From Rhizobiales bacterium Ga0077537 (GTDB lineage Bacteria > Pseudomonadota > Alphaproteobacteria > Rhizobiales > Hyphomicrobiaceae), in assembly GCA_001464955.1 (NCBI GenBank), contig LNEM01000003.1, positions 62,001-126,000 on the forward strand: 64,000 bases of DNA, read 5' to 3'. Positions 1 to 7,947 of the stretch are shown here, in pieces. Below the pieces are notes generated by a model. That model saw only the letters and a program-made list of their open reading frames with translations, was not told the origin of the DNA and made no database searches. Made by a program: the position numbers and the translations under genes. The number at the start of each line of letters is the position of its first letter. Within the stretch, counting starts at the first letter, position 1.

Positions 1-1085
1 GCGCGCCAGCCGTCGACCTCCTTCCACCATGCCTTCAGGGCGCCCTTGTCCGGCTGACCGGCCTTCGACTTCCAGAGCCGGATCATCTCCTCGAGGGCGT
101 AGGCGCAATCGCCGACAATCGGGATATCGACCTTGACGTTCTTGTTGATCGACGAGGGATCGATATCGACATGGATCTTCGTGGAACCGGGCGAGAACGC
201 GTCGATCCGCCCCGTGATACGGTCGTCGAAGCGGGCGCCGATGTTGATCATCACGTCACAGCCGTGCATCGCCATGTTGGCTTCGTAGGTACCGTGCATC
301 CCGAGCATGCCGAGCCACTGCTTGTCGTTCGCCGGATAGGCGCCGAGCCCCATCAGCGTGGACGTGATCGGGAAACCGGTCATGCGGACCAACTCTTTCA
401 GGAGCTGACTCGCCTTGGGGCCCGAGTTGATCACGCCGCCACCCGTGTAGAACACCGGCCGGCGTGCCTTCGCCATCACCTCGACGGCGCGTTCAACGGC
501 GCTGGCATCCGGCTTCAGGCGCGGACGATAGCTCTTGTGGGACAGCGACGCCGTCGACGGACCGACGTAGGTGCCCGTCGCGAACTGGACGTCCTTCGGG
601 ATGTCGACCACCACTGGGCCCGGCCGGCCGCTTTTTGCGATGTGGAAGGCCTCGTGGAGGATGCGGGCGAGATCGTTGACGTTCTTCACGAGCCAATTGT
701 GCTTCGTGCATGGCCGGGTGATGCCGACCGTATCGCATTCCTGGAAGGCGTCGTTGCCGATGAGGTGCGTCGGCACCTGGCCGGTCAGGACGACGACGGG
801 GATCGAATCCATCAGCGCGTCCGCAAGGCCGGTCACCGCGTTCGTGGCGCCCGGTCCCGAGGTGACGAGCACCACACCGACACGGCCGGTCGAACGGGCA
901 TAGCCCTCGGCTGAGTGCACGGCGCCACCTTCCTGGCGAACGAGGACGTGGCGAACCTTTTCCTGCTGGAAGAGCTCATCGTAGATCGGAAGGACAGCGC
1001 CGCCCGGATAGCCGAACACGACGTCGACGCCCTGATCCGCCAGGGCCTTGATGACGATTTCGGCACCAGTCATCGCGCGCGCCAT
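1..1085 (-). CDS. ilvI: Acetolactate synthase large subunit (3' end outside window)
   Basis: ThDP-dependent enzyme joining two pyruvates, or pyruvate and 2-oxobutyrate, in branched-chain amino acid synthesis. Translating the minus strand from 1085 gives MARAMTGAEIVIKAL, then the N-terminal ThDP-enzyme block FGYPGGAVLPIYDEL and RQEGGAVHSAEGYAR with the conserved catalytic glutamate. The central domain follows (GLGAYPANDKQWLGMLGMHG, then NIGARFDDR). About 361 residues are visible of roughly 590 usual for the family; the rest lies beyond the left edge. The ATG at 1085 has GGAG 9-10 bases upstream. A small GC hairpin (GGAGGC/GCCTCC, 1110-1124) lies just upstream but has no T-run. It sits downstream of miaA on the same strand. 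Confidence 0.93.
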   Translation of the reverse strand, partial: MARAMTGAEIVIKALADQGVDVVFGYPGGAVLPIYDELFQQEKVRHVLVRQEGGAVHSAEGYARSTGRVGVVLVTSGPGATNAVTGLADALMDSIPVVVLTGQVPTHLIGNDAFQECDTVGITRPCTKHNWLVKNVNDLARILHEAFHIAKSGRPGPVVVDIPKDVQFATGTYVGPSTASLSHKSYRPRLKPDASAVERAVEVMAKARRPVFYTGGGVINSGPKASQLLKELVRMTGFPITSTLMGLGAYPANDKQWLGMLGMHGTYEANMAMHGCDVMINIGARFDDRITGRIDAFSPGSTKIHVDIDPSSINKNVKVDIPIVGDCAYALEEMIRLWKSKAGQPDKGALKAWWKEVDGWR

Positions 1086-1247
1086 GGTTCATGTCTCCAC
1101 TGCTGATCCGGAGGCCCCGCCTCCCCAAGAGGTCTTCATGAGCCCAACGCTGCATCGCGTCAAGGCGATTGGAATATTCAGCTTTATATGTCGCCCAATG
1201 TTAGACTATTGTTGCGTGTGGTTCTTTTCTTTTGTTTCTTTATTTCT

Positions 1248-2123
1248 TTACGCCTTGGTCCAATCGGCCATGCGATGACGGAGCCAGGTTTCCTGGCGCT
1301 TGACGTACTGGCGGGTCGCCAGCTTGGCCGCCATGATCGCGGCGTCGCGCGTGCACGCGCCGTGCAGATAGGCTGCGAACTGCGGGACACCCAAGGCACG
1401 CATGGCCGGGGCATCGGGTGGGAGGGCTAGCTTCAAGAGGTGGCCGACTTCCTCCAAGGCCCCCTGCTCCACCATGGCGTCGAGCCTCTGATCGCAACGG
1501 GCATGGATCTCGGCTCTCGGAGGCTGGACGACGATCCGCTCGGTGTCCGCCGGGTCGAGCAGTGGGCGGCCGGGTTGGCGTTGCCAGTCGGTGAGCGAGC
1601 GGCCTGTCGCCGCCATGACCTCCAGCGCCCGGGTGATGCGCTGGTTATCCGCCGGATCGAGACGAGCCGCCATTTCGGGATCCAGCGCAAGCAATCGCCG
1701 ATGGAGTTCGCCCGGCTCCGCTGCCGCGGCGACAGCGCGCCAGTGGGCCCGGATATCGGCGGGGACCGGAGGAACGGGGGACAAGCCCCCCAGCAGGGCC
1801 GTGAAATAGAGGCCCGTGCCACCGACGATCACCGGACACTGCCCCGCAGCGCGGCACCGTTCGATGGTCGCTGCAATGTCCGTCAGCCATCGGGCGACGG
1901 AGTAGGGCTCAGTGGCCGAAACGTAGCCGTAGAGAGCATGGGGCACGGATTGCATGTCGTCCTGGGACGGGCGGGCGGTCAGGACCGACAGCTCGGCGTA
2001 GACCTGCATGCTGTCTGCGTTGACGACGACGCCGCCCCGTTGACGGGCGAGTTGCAGCGCCAGCGCCGACTTGCCGCTCGCGGTCGGACCCGCAATGAGC
2101 ACGACGGCTTGTTCGGCTCCCAT
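1248..2123 (-). CDS. miaA: tRNA dimethylallyltransferase
   Basis: Transfers a dimethylallyl group to N6 of A37 in tRNAs reading UNN codons. The 291-residue product has the P-loop GPTASGKS at residues 12-19, the DSMQVY motif after it, and the IVGGTGLYFTALLGGL block, all typical of MiaA; the family is usually about 300 residues. The frame is open further upstream, but the ATG at 2123 directly precedes the P-loop region and has a strong GGAGG eight bases before it, so it was chosen. It lies between a Crp-type regulator and ilvI on the same strand, an order common in Rhizobiales. Confidence 0.95.
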   Translation of the reverse strand: MGAEQAVVLIAGPTASGKSALALQLARQRGGVVVNADSMQVYAELSVLTARPSQDDMQSVPHALYGYVSATEPYSVARWLTDIAATIERCRAAGQCPVIVGGTGLYFTALLGGLSPVPPVPADIRAHWRAVAAAAEPGELHRRLLALDPEMAARLDPADNQRITRALEVMAATGRSLTDWQRQPGRPLLDPADTERIVVQPPRAEIHARCDQRLDAMVEQGALEEVGHLLKLALPPDAPAMRALGVPQFAAYLHGACTRDAAIMAAKLATRQYVKRQETWLRHRMADWTKA

Positions 2124-2154
2124 GGGGTGTTCCTCCGAGGCTCGATCGGGCGGT

Positions 2155-2814
2155 TCAGGTCGCAGCGAGCGCCTTGAGGGCTGCCTCGTCGAGGATCTCG
2201 ATGTGCCCGCGACCCGATGCAATCCAGCCTCGCCGCTGCATCTCGGTGAGCTGGCGGCTCACGACCTCGCGCGCGGTGCCGAGCTCGGAGGCCAGCTCAT
2301 GGTGCGTGAGGTCGACGGAGCCCCGACCGCCCGATCGCTCGAGGAGGCGTGCGGCCAGGCGGACGTCGAGGCGCTGGAAGGCTACCTCGTCGATGACACG
2401 GCACAGGTCCGTGACGCGCCGGCTGAAGGCGCCGAAGACGAACTTCCTGAAGGCCGGCGACCGCCCGACAAGTTCGTCGAACACCTGGCGCGGAATCGCA
2501 ACCGCGCGAATGTCCGTCTCGGAAATGGCCTCAGCTATATAGTCGTCGTAGCCGAGCAGGCAGGCCGTCGTCAGCGCGCACGTCTCGCCGCCCGAGACCC
2601 GATAGAGCACGATTTCGCGCCCGGCCTCGGACGTCTGCTGGACGCGGACCGATCCCTCGAGCAACAGCATGAAGCTCGAGGGCGCGTAGCCCGGTCCGAA
2701 AATGCGGCGGCCGGCCGGCATCTCGACGATGCGGCCGGCGCGGCGCAGACGGTCCTTGCTGTCATCGTCGAGGGCGGCGAGACCCTCGAACCGCTCGAGC
2801 CAGCTTTCCGCCAT
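2155..2814 (-). CDS. Crp/Fnr-family transcriptional regulator
   Basis: A 219-residue regulator with an N-terminal cyclic-nucleotide-binding-like beta-barrel (GRRIFGPGYAPSSFMLLLEG), a dimerisation helix around RVTDLCRVIDEVAFQRLDVR and a C-terminal winged helix (ELASELGTAREVVSRQLTEM). It lacks the N-terminal cysteine cluster of oxygen-sensing FNR, but has cysteines in the sensor domain (ETCALTTACLLG) that could be redox-active; that is inference. ATG 2814 is preferred because GGAAGGG lies six bases upstream; an in-frame ATG at 2829 overlaps that site. It follows a sox-linked cytochrome c on the same strand, so it may govern sulfur genes, but its effector is unknown. Confidence 0.85.
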   Translation of the reverse strand: MAESWLERFEGLAALDDDSKDRLRRAGRIVEMPAGRRIFGPGYAPSSFMLLLEGSVRVQQTSEAGREIVLYRVSGGETCALTTACLLGYDDYIAEAISETDIRAVAIPRQVFDELVGRSPAFRKFVFGAFSRRVTDLCRVIDEVAFQRLDVRLAARLLERSGGRGSVDLTHHELASELGTAREVVSRQLTEMQRRGWIASGRGHIEILDEAALKALAAT

Positions 2815-2853
2815 GGCAGACCCTTCCATCGCGTGCCGGCCCGGAGGACGGCG

Positions 2854-3249
2854 CTACTTCTTTTTGCCGGTGGCGTCGAACTGCTTCAAGTAGGCCGTGA
2901 GGTCCTTGACGTCCTCCTCGTCCTTCAGGCCCGCGAAGGCCATCTTGTTGCCCGGCATCGCCGCGCGCGGGTCCTTGATGTAGTTGGCGAACGTCGCCTC
3001 GTCCCACGTGACGCCGGAGTTCTTGTTGGCGTCGGAGTAGCTGAAGCCCTCGACGGTGCCGGCCTTGCGGCCGAAGAGGCCGTTCAGCGCGGGGCCGACC
3101 GCGTTCTTGGCCGTCTCTCCGACCTGATGGCAGGCGCGGCACTTCTTGAAGACCTCGGCGCCATTCTCGGCGTCCTGAGCCATCGCGCCCGGGACAGCCA
3201 TCGTGGCCGCCAGGGCGACCGCCAGTGCCGTAACTCGTGTCAATCGCAT
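2854..3249 (-). CDS. Periplasmic class I cytochrome c
   Basis: A 131-residue secreted cytochrome of the c2/c550 type. A signal peptide ends in AMA (about residue 24), the haem-binding motif CRACH is at residues 37-41, and NKMAFAG near residue 100 supplies the likely distal methionine ligand. Such cytochromes carry electrons from periplasmic dehydrogenases to terminal oxidases. Its place directly after soxT in the leftward sox group suggests that it accepts electrons from the Sox proteins or flavocytochrome c (inference). The C-terminus ends in a short lysine run. Confidence 0.9.
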   Translation of the reverse strand: MRLTRVTALAVALAATMAVPGAMAQDAENGAEVFKKCRACHQVGETAKNAVGPALNGLFGRKAGTVEGFSYSDANKNSGVTWDEATFANYIKDPRAAMPGNKMAFAGLKDEEDVKDLTAYLKQFDATGKKK

Positions 3250-3313
3250 TCCAACCTCCCTAGTGCATGTCGTGAGTACTGCCTAAGCGCCCGATCCGTT
3301 GGAAACAAGGCGC

Positions 3314-4387
3314 TCAGTCCTGGCGCGTCGAAAAGCCCATACGCCAAAGCGATCGGCCTTCGATCAACGACTTCAAGCCGACGTACGCGCCGGCCACTGC
3401 GGCGGCGATGAACACCGGTGCCGTGACGGCAAGTGCGCTGGCTGCGGTGATGCCCTGGCCCACGGTGCAGCCGTGAGCCAGAACACCGCCCAACCCCATC
3501 AACGTCGCTCCCATGAAATGCCGTCGCATCTCGATTGGATCATCGAAAGCTTCCCATCGGAGCTCCCGTTTCCAGAGCGCGACGGCAAATGATGCGAGCA
3601 CGGTGCCGATCAGGGCCGCCATGCCGAAGCTCGCGTCCCGGAACGAGAGCGTCATGAACTGCAGAAGGGCGCGGCCCGCAGGCGCTACGAACGTCAGGCT
3701 TTCGACGCGCGCCGCGGCCATCTGGCGCACGGCAAGCGTCGTCACGAGCCAGCCGAGGGCGACGGCGAGCCCGAGACCGCAGGCTCCGACCAGCAGCCGG
3801 GGGCGCTGGCGCATGCGCGGGTCGACGAAGGCTGCGACGCCGAGGAGGACGAGCAGCGCAACCGTCATGACGACCGCCGCCGCTTCGCCCGTCACGAGAG
3901 ACAGGATCGCGGGGATGGTGGGCGTCCCGATCGCAGAGAAGTCCACGCGACCGAGCTCGATGAGGAAGCCGCGCACCGGCGCCAGAAGGCCCGCTGTAAA
4001 GGCGAATGCGACGATGCCGACGAGGATCGCCGACGTGAACGCCCGGAGGTCTCCGCCGCCGGCCCGGATGAGCAGACCGAAACTGCACGTGCCGACGTAG
4101 GTCATGCCGAGCCCGAAGAGCAGTCCCCCGAGAATGGTGCCGAGGAGGTGGACGCGCGGCGCGAGCACCGAGGCCGTCTCGAGCTCGATGGCGCCGATGG
4201 CCGCCATCCCCGTCGTCGCCAGGGCCGCCACGGCAATGGCCAGGCCCCAGGCCTTGGCGCCCCGCAGATCGTGGCCGAGCAAGGCATCCTCGATGGCGCT
4301 CATGGAGCAGACACGGCCGAAGCGGGCGAAGCCGCCGGCCATCGCTCCGCAGAGCAGTCCACCCCAGATGCTGAAATCGAGATCCAT
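3314..4387 (-). CDS. soxT: YeeE/YedE (SoxT-type) sulfur-compound transporter
   Basis: A polytopic inner-membrane protein of 357 residues built from two homologous halves, matching the YeeE/YedE family that imports thiosulfate or related sulfur compounds. Three conserved cysteine motifs are visible: GRVCSMS near residue 27, YVGTCSFG near residue 103 and HGCTVGQG near residue 310; such cysteines are thought to pass the sulfur substrate. The frame is open upstream, but the upstream residues have the arginine/proline-rich look of an antisense frame. ATG 4387 begins directly at MDLDFSIWGGLLCG. It lies 38 bases after soxR, as in other sox loci where soxT is linked to soxSR. Confidence 0.88.
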   Translation of the reverse strand: MDLDFSIWGGLLCGAMAGGFARFGRVCSMSAIEDALLGHDLRGAKAWGLAIAVAALATTGMAAIGAIELETASVLAPRVHLLGTILGGLLFGLGMTYVGTCSFGLLIRAGGGDLRAFTSAILVGIVAFAFTAGLLAPVRGFLIELGRVDFSAIGTPTIPAILSLVTGEAAAVVMTVALLVLLGVAAFVDPRMRQRPRLLVGACGLGLAVALGWLVTTLAVRQMAAARVESLTFVAPAGRALLQFMTLSFRDASFGMAALIGTVLASFAVALWKRELRWEAFDDPIEMRRHFMGATLMGLGGVLAHGCTVGQGITAASALAVTAPVFIAAAVAGAYVGLKSLIEGRSLWRMGFSTRQD

Positions 4388-4425
4388 GACGCCGGGCCTT
4401 GCAACGGGGCGGGCGGCCGCAGTGG

Positions 4426-4785
4426 CTACTCGCTGCGGCAGAACTTCTCGTAGACGGCCCGGATGAAGTCGCGGGTCTCGTCGTCGGCGAGGCTGTAGTA
4501 GACGACGCGGCCATCGCGGCGTGCTTCGACGAGCCCCTCGTGGCGGAGCCGGGCGAGCTGCTGCGAAACGGTCGCCTGACTGAGCGCGAGCAGGCCCTCG
4601 ATCTCGGTCACCGACCGCTCCCGCTCGCTCAGGAGGCAAAGGATGACCAGACGGTTCTCGTGGGCGAGCGCCTTCAGGAAATCGCTCGCACGGCGGGCCT
4701 TGCGCATCAGGGCCTGCAGATTGGGCGAGGCCTCGCCGGCTGTGGCCAGTGCGGTCTCAACCTCATTGGACATGGTCGTGCTCAC
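4426..4785 (-). CDS. soxR: ArsR-family repressor SoxR
   Basis: A 119-residue winged-helix regulator of the ArsR/SmtB type: LKALAHENRLVILCLLSERERSVTEIEG is followed by the recognition helix SQATVSQQLARLRHEGLV and the wing RRDGRVVYYSL. SoxR proteins of this type repress sox operons until thiosulfate-derived sulfur is present. Cysteines occur in the core helix (VILCLL) and near the C-terminus (EKFCRSE). The GTG at 4785 is preferred: it has AGGAGG seven bases upstream and overlaps the soxS stop codon as GTGA, suggesting coupled translation. An internal ATG at 4773 is the alternative. Likely target: the divergent soxA/soxY promoter region. Confidence 0.9.
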   Translation of the reverse strand: MSTTMSNEVETALATAGEASPNLQALMRKARRASDFLKALAHENRLVILCLLSERERSVTEIEGLLALSQATVSQQLARLRHEGLVEARRDGRVVYYSLADDETRDFIRAVYEKFCRSE

Positions 4786-5291
4786 GGCCGTCCCTCCTGT
4801 CGTGCGGCGAGTGTCGTTCGTCCGGGCGTCGGATCGAGAGCCGGGCCGAGCTCTGCATCGCGGGGCTTGGGGGCCTCGCGCGGCATTTTTGCCAACAGCT
4901 CGCCCAGCATGCCCCAGAAGAAGTCCGCGCCCGGATACCCCGTGATCCGGCCGATCTCGGCGTCGCCCTCGACGAGAACGAAAGTCGGCGTTGCGGTGAC
5001 GGGCGAGCGGAGGCGGACCCCGCTGGTGCGGGCGTTCGAGACGTGCAGACGGCGCAGTGGCGCGCGCCGACCTTCCTCCGATTTCGGATAGCCGACGCCC
5101 ACCTCGCGGTGCCAGCGGACGCACCATGGGCAACCGGGCTCCTCGAACATCAGAAGCTCGGCCGCCCGGGAGGTCCCAAGCCCTGACGCCACGACCACGA
5201 GCCACGCCAGCGTTGCCGCCGCCGCCCGCCGCCAGCGCGTGGCGAGGCGGGTGCTGGCCGCGGGCCCTGGTGTGGCAGCTCTGTGGCGCAT
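4782..5291 (-). CDS. soxS: Periplasmic thioredoxin SoxS
   Basis: A 169-residue protein with a long N-terminal hydrophobic signal segment (TLAWLVVVASGLGTSRAAE) and a thioredoxin-like domain with the active-site pair CPWC at residues 54-57 and the cis-proline region VTATPTFVLVEGD. SoxS keeps the SoxYZ carrier active by reducing it in the periplasm. ATG 5291 was chosen because it lies 13 bases after the soxX stop and precedes the signal peptide; the open frame continues upstream into soxX. The stop codon overlaps the GTG start of soxR. Confidence 0.85.
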   Translation of the reverse strand: MRHRAATPGPAASTRLATRWRRAAAATLAWLVVVASGLGTSRAAELLMFEEPGCPWCVRWHREVGVGYPKSEEGRRAPLRRLHVSNARTSGVRLRSPVTATPTFVLVEGDAEIGRITGYPGADFFWGMLGELLAKMPREAPKPRDAELGPALDPTPGRTTLAARQEGRP

Positions 5292-5304
5292 GGCGGCTCT
5301 GGCC

Positions 5305-5928
5305 CTACTTGTTGACCGGGCTCTCGGGATCGAACAACAGCGCAACCAGGTCCTTGATCTGCTGCTCGTTCAGATGCTTGCTGTGGCCGAGACGCGGCAT
5401 GTTCGAGCACGGGAAGACGGCCTGTGCGTTGTAGATCTTGATGAAGGCCGCCTTGACGTCCTCGTCCTTGTACTTGCGGATCTTGCCGTACTCGACAAGC
5501 GACGGGCCCATCGTGCCGAAGCTCAATTCCTTTTTCGAGAGCTGGTGGCAGGCATAGCAATTACCACCGACTTCCCGCTTGGGATCGTCCGTATGGCGCC
5601 CGCCATAGCCACTCTGGGCGATTTTCTCGCCGGACTTCCAGTCGCCGAGGAACTTGCCATCGGCGGGAAGCACGACGTTCTTTTCCTCACGGGCCGAGAT
5701 CGCCTTGGCAACGTCCGCGGGCGGCGCATTGCGATGGAGCGAACAGGCCTTCTGGGTTTCGTCCTGGACGATCTTCTCCTGCCAGGCCGCAGGGGCGTGG
5801 CCGAACATGCCGGTCACCGCCTTCTCGACGACTGCCGGGTCGACCTTCGCCGACTGCGCGACGGCGGGCAGGGTGAACGCGGCGACGGCGAACAGGGCGG
5901 CGGCCGCGGAGTGGATCAACGTTCTCAT
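5305..5928 (-). CDS. soxX: Sulfur oxidation c-type cytochrome SoxX
   Basis: Partner of SoxA in the SoxAX complex, which oxidatively joins thiosulfate to the SoxY carrier cysteine. The 207-residue precursor has a signal peptide (cleavage near PAVAQ), a haem motif CYACH at residues 124-128, the SoxX signature GPSLVEYGKIRKY and a distal-ligand methionine in CSNMPRLG (Met177). Two further cysteines (62 and 174) could form a disulfide. ATG 5928 has GGAGAAGAGCCC before it; the longer open frame runs into soxA. It follows soxA by 14 bases, so the order here is soxA-soxX rather than the common soxX-soxY-soxZ-soxA. Confidence 0.93.
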   Translation of the reverse strand: MRTLIHSAAAALFAVAAFTLPAVAQSAKVDPAVVEKAVTGMFGHAPAAWQEKIVQDETQKACSLHRNAPPADVAKAISAREEKNVVLPADGKFLGDWKSGEKIAQSGYGGRHTDDPKREVGGNCYACHQLSKKELSFGTMGPSLVEYGKIRKYKDEDVKAAFIKIYNAQAVFPCSNMPRLGHSKHLNEQQIKDLVALLFDPESPVNK

Positions 5929-5942
5929 GGGCTCTTCTCCGC

Positions 5943-6770
5943 TCAGCGCTTGATCGAGGGGACCTGAATTTCGCCCCCGTTCGCGTTCTTCTGGAGATAG
6001 ACGGTGAGTGCCGTGATGCCGTCGGAGCCGTAGGCGGCGTCCGGCCAGCGCATCTGCCAGTAGCAGTCCCACAAGCGATGCTGCATCGTTCGGACCTGAC
6101 TCTGTGACACGCGGTAGGTCGGCCAGGTGCCCATGGTGGACTGCGCCGCCTTGCCGGGCTTGCTCAGAACGGGCAACCCCTGAAGACGGATCCGCTGACC
6201 TTCCGCTTCGTGACAGGTGGCGCACGAGAAATCCCACTGACCGCCGCGACGGTAGAACAGCGCTTCACCGAGGGCCGCCATCTCCTGTTCCTTCGGATGG
6301 TTCTGCTGCGCCTCGATCTTCAGGCCCGACGACTTGTTGGCGATGAAGGCGACGAGGTCCTGCATGTCGGACGTGACGCCCGGCCGCCCGAACTTCCGCT
6401 TCACGATGTCCCTGGTGTCGAGGGCCTGGATCTTCTCCATGCACCAGAGGAGGCGCTGCTCGAGATCCATGACGCGATCTGCGTCGGTGAAGTAGCGGGG
6501 CAGCTTGGCGAAGGCGCCCTCGAGCTTGCCGGGTCCTTCACCAAGGTCACACGTCTCGAGCGAGACGTTCTTCTCGCCGCGTGCGAGCTTCCAGAGGGCC
6601 TCGCCGCGATCGACGAACAGAAATGCCGGGTTGGAGAAGGGGTCCGAGAGCATCTCGCGATAGCGCTCGATCTCCTTTTCGGTCGCGTCCTGGGCGTGTG
6701 CCGCCGGCACCCCACCCCAGAGAATGCCCATGGCGACAGCCAACAGGCTCAGTAATCTGCTCGCTCGCAA
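5943..6770 (-). CDS. soxA: Sulfur oxidation cytochrome SoxA (monohaem type)
   Basis: Catalytic cytochrome of SoxAX. The 275-residue precursor has a signal peptide ending AHA (residue 26). There is a single CXXCH motif, CATCH at 183-187. Cys236 in [10 protein letters not shown] matches the conserved haem-ligating (persulfide-modified) cysteine. The N-terminal half keeps single cysteines (74 in TCDLGEGP and 110 in LLWC) but no second CXXCH, so this is the monohaem form in which a disulfide replaces the first haem (inference). Start is TTG at 6770: a GGGAGG lies eight bases upstream and the start yields an intact signal peptide. First gene of the leftward sox operon. Confidence 0.93.
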   Translation of the reverse strand: MRASRLLSLLAVAMGILWGGVPAAHAQDATEKEIERYREMLSDPFSNPAFLFVDRGEALWKLARGEKNVSLETCDLGEGPGKLEGAFAKLPRYFTDADRVMDLEQRLLWCMEKIQALDTRDIVKRKFGRPGVTSDMQDLVAFIANKSSGLKIEAQQNHPKEQEMAALGEALFYRRGGQWDFSCATCHEAEGQRIRLQGLPVLSKPGKAAQSTMGTWPTYRVSQSQVRTMQHRLWDCYWQMRWPDAAYGSDGITALTVYLQKNANGGEIQVPSIKR

Positions 6771-6970
6771 AACAAGCCTCCCTCAAAATTCGGCGCCCCG
6801 TGTCGTTTCCTTGCACGAGGGTCGCTTGGGTTGACGCTTCTTCATAAGGCTTGCCGATCAGGGATTGCAAGATAATATCATCATATGCTAATTCGACTAT
6901 GTATTAACACAGGCGTCGCCAAGAGCGCCCCGGTTTGGCTCCCTAGCGGCCGACCACAGAGGAGGAAGAC
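6771..6970. promoter_or_regulatory. Divergent sox promoter/operator region
   Basis: This 200-base gap separates the start codons of soxA (leftward) and soxY (rightward) and must carry both promoters. It contains an island at about 6867-6910 that is strikingly AT-rich for this genome, including ATAATATCATCATATGCTAA with short ATAT half-repeats, the sort of site an ArsR-type repressor such as SoxR could occupy. Exact -35/-10 boxes cannot be fixed from sequence alone. A TTGCAA at 6865-6870 is a candidate -35 box for the rightward operon. Confidence 0.5.
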
Positions 6971-7432
6971 GTGACGGATCACTCGCACGGCGCCACGCGG
7001 CGCGCTTTTCTCGGAACGATCGCTGGCGGCGTCGCGCTGTCGGTGCTGCCCGGCGTGTCGCTCGCCGATGAGGCGATGGTCGCGGCCGAGATCAAGAAGA
7101 TCGCCGGCGACAAGCCGATCAAGGACGGCAAGATCAAGCTCGACCTGCCGTCGATCGCCGAGAACGGCCTCGTCGTGCCGCTCGCCTTCGAGGTCGAGAG
7201 CCCGATGACCGAGGCCGACTACGTCAAGGCCGTGCACTTCTTCGCCGACGGCAACCCGAGCCCCATGATCGCGTCGTTCGCGTTCACGCCGATGGCGCCG
7301 AAGGCCGCGGCCGCGATCCGCATCCGGCTCGCCAAGACGCAGAACATCGTCGCCCTCGCCGAGATGTCCAACGGCGAGTTCTATCGGGCCAGCAAGGAAG
7401 TGAAGGTGACGATCGGCGGCTGCGGCGGCTGA
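6971..7432 (+). CDS. soxY: Sulfur carrier subunit SoxY
   Basis: SoxY carries sulfur intermediates on a cysteine in its flexible C-terminal arm; the product ends in the diagnostic GGCGG (Cys151). The 153-residue precursor has a twin-arginine signal RRAFLG at residues 10-15 and an LADEA cleavage region near residue 33, so SoxYZ should be exported folded through Tat, as known for the family. Start is GTG at 6971 with GGAGGA just upstream. First gene of the rightward sox operon, 95 bases before soxZ, its obligate partner. Confidence 0.95.
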   Translation: MTDHSHGATRRAFLGTIAGGVALSVLPGVSLADEAMVAAEIKKIAGDKPIKDGKIKLDLPSIAENGLVVPLAFEVESPMTEADYVKAVHFFADGNPSPMIASFAFTPMAPKAAAAIRIRLAKTQNIVALAEMSNGEFYRASKEVKVTIGGCGG

Positions 7433-7527
7433 CGCCGCCTGCCCCTGTTCGAGTTGGCGGCCGCGCGTCTCGTTCGACCAGCGCGCTGCCGGCACCACCC
7501 TCGCTCCCAACACCAGGACATTCGACA

Positions 7528-7854
7528 ATGAGCACCCCGACACCCCGCGTCCGCATGCCATCGACCGCCAAGGCCGGTGACGTGATCGAAGTGAAGACGC
7601 TGATCTCGCACGAGATGGAAAGCGGCCAGCGCAAGGACGCTGCCGGCAAGGTCATTCCGCGCAAGATCATCAAGCAGTTCGTGGCATCGTTCAACGGCAA
7701 GGAGATCCTCCGCGCCGACTGGCACCCTGCGATTTCGGCCAATCCCTATCAGTCGTTCTTCGTGCGGGTCACAGAGAGCGGGACGTTCCTCTTCCAGTGG
7801 ATCGACGACGACGGCTCCGTCTACAAATCCGAGCAGAAGATCACGGTAGGCTGA
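7528..7854 (+). CDS. soxZ: Sulfur carrier subunit SoxZ
   Basis: A 108-residue immunoglobulin-like protein that forms the SoxYZ heterodimer. Family features visible are the strand VIEVKTLISHEMESGQRKD, the middle block PRKIIKQFVASFNGKEI and the closing FFVRVTESGTFLFQWIDDDG. It has no signal peptide, as usual for SoxZ, which is exported bound to the Tat-targeted SoxY. It lies between soxY and soxB in the usual YZB order. Confidence 0.95.
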   Translation: MSTPTPRVRMPSTAKAGDVIEVKTLISHEMESGQRKDAAGKVIPRKIIKQFVASFNGKEILRADWHPAISANPYQSFFVRVTESGTFLFQWIDDDGSVYKSEQKITVG

Positions 7855-7947
7855 CGCCTAACGCATTTCGCCGATCAAGTCCGACACCCTCCCGGCGGCT
7901 TGCGTCGCCGGGACCGGGTTCGTGCATCTCGAATTTGCAGGCTCGTC

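Noticed and set aside
1110-1124. Hairpin GGAGGC/GCCTCC before the acetolactate synthase start as an attenuator
   Set aside because: The six-base stem has no T-run and no leader peptide rich in branched-chain codons was seen in the gap.
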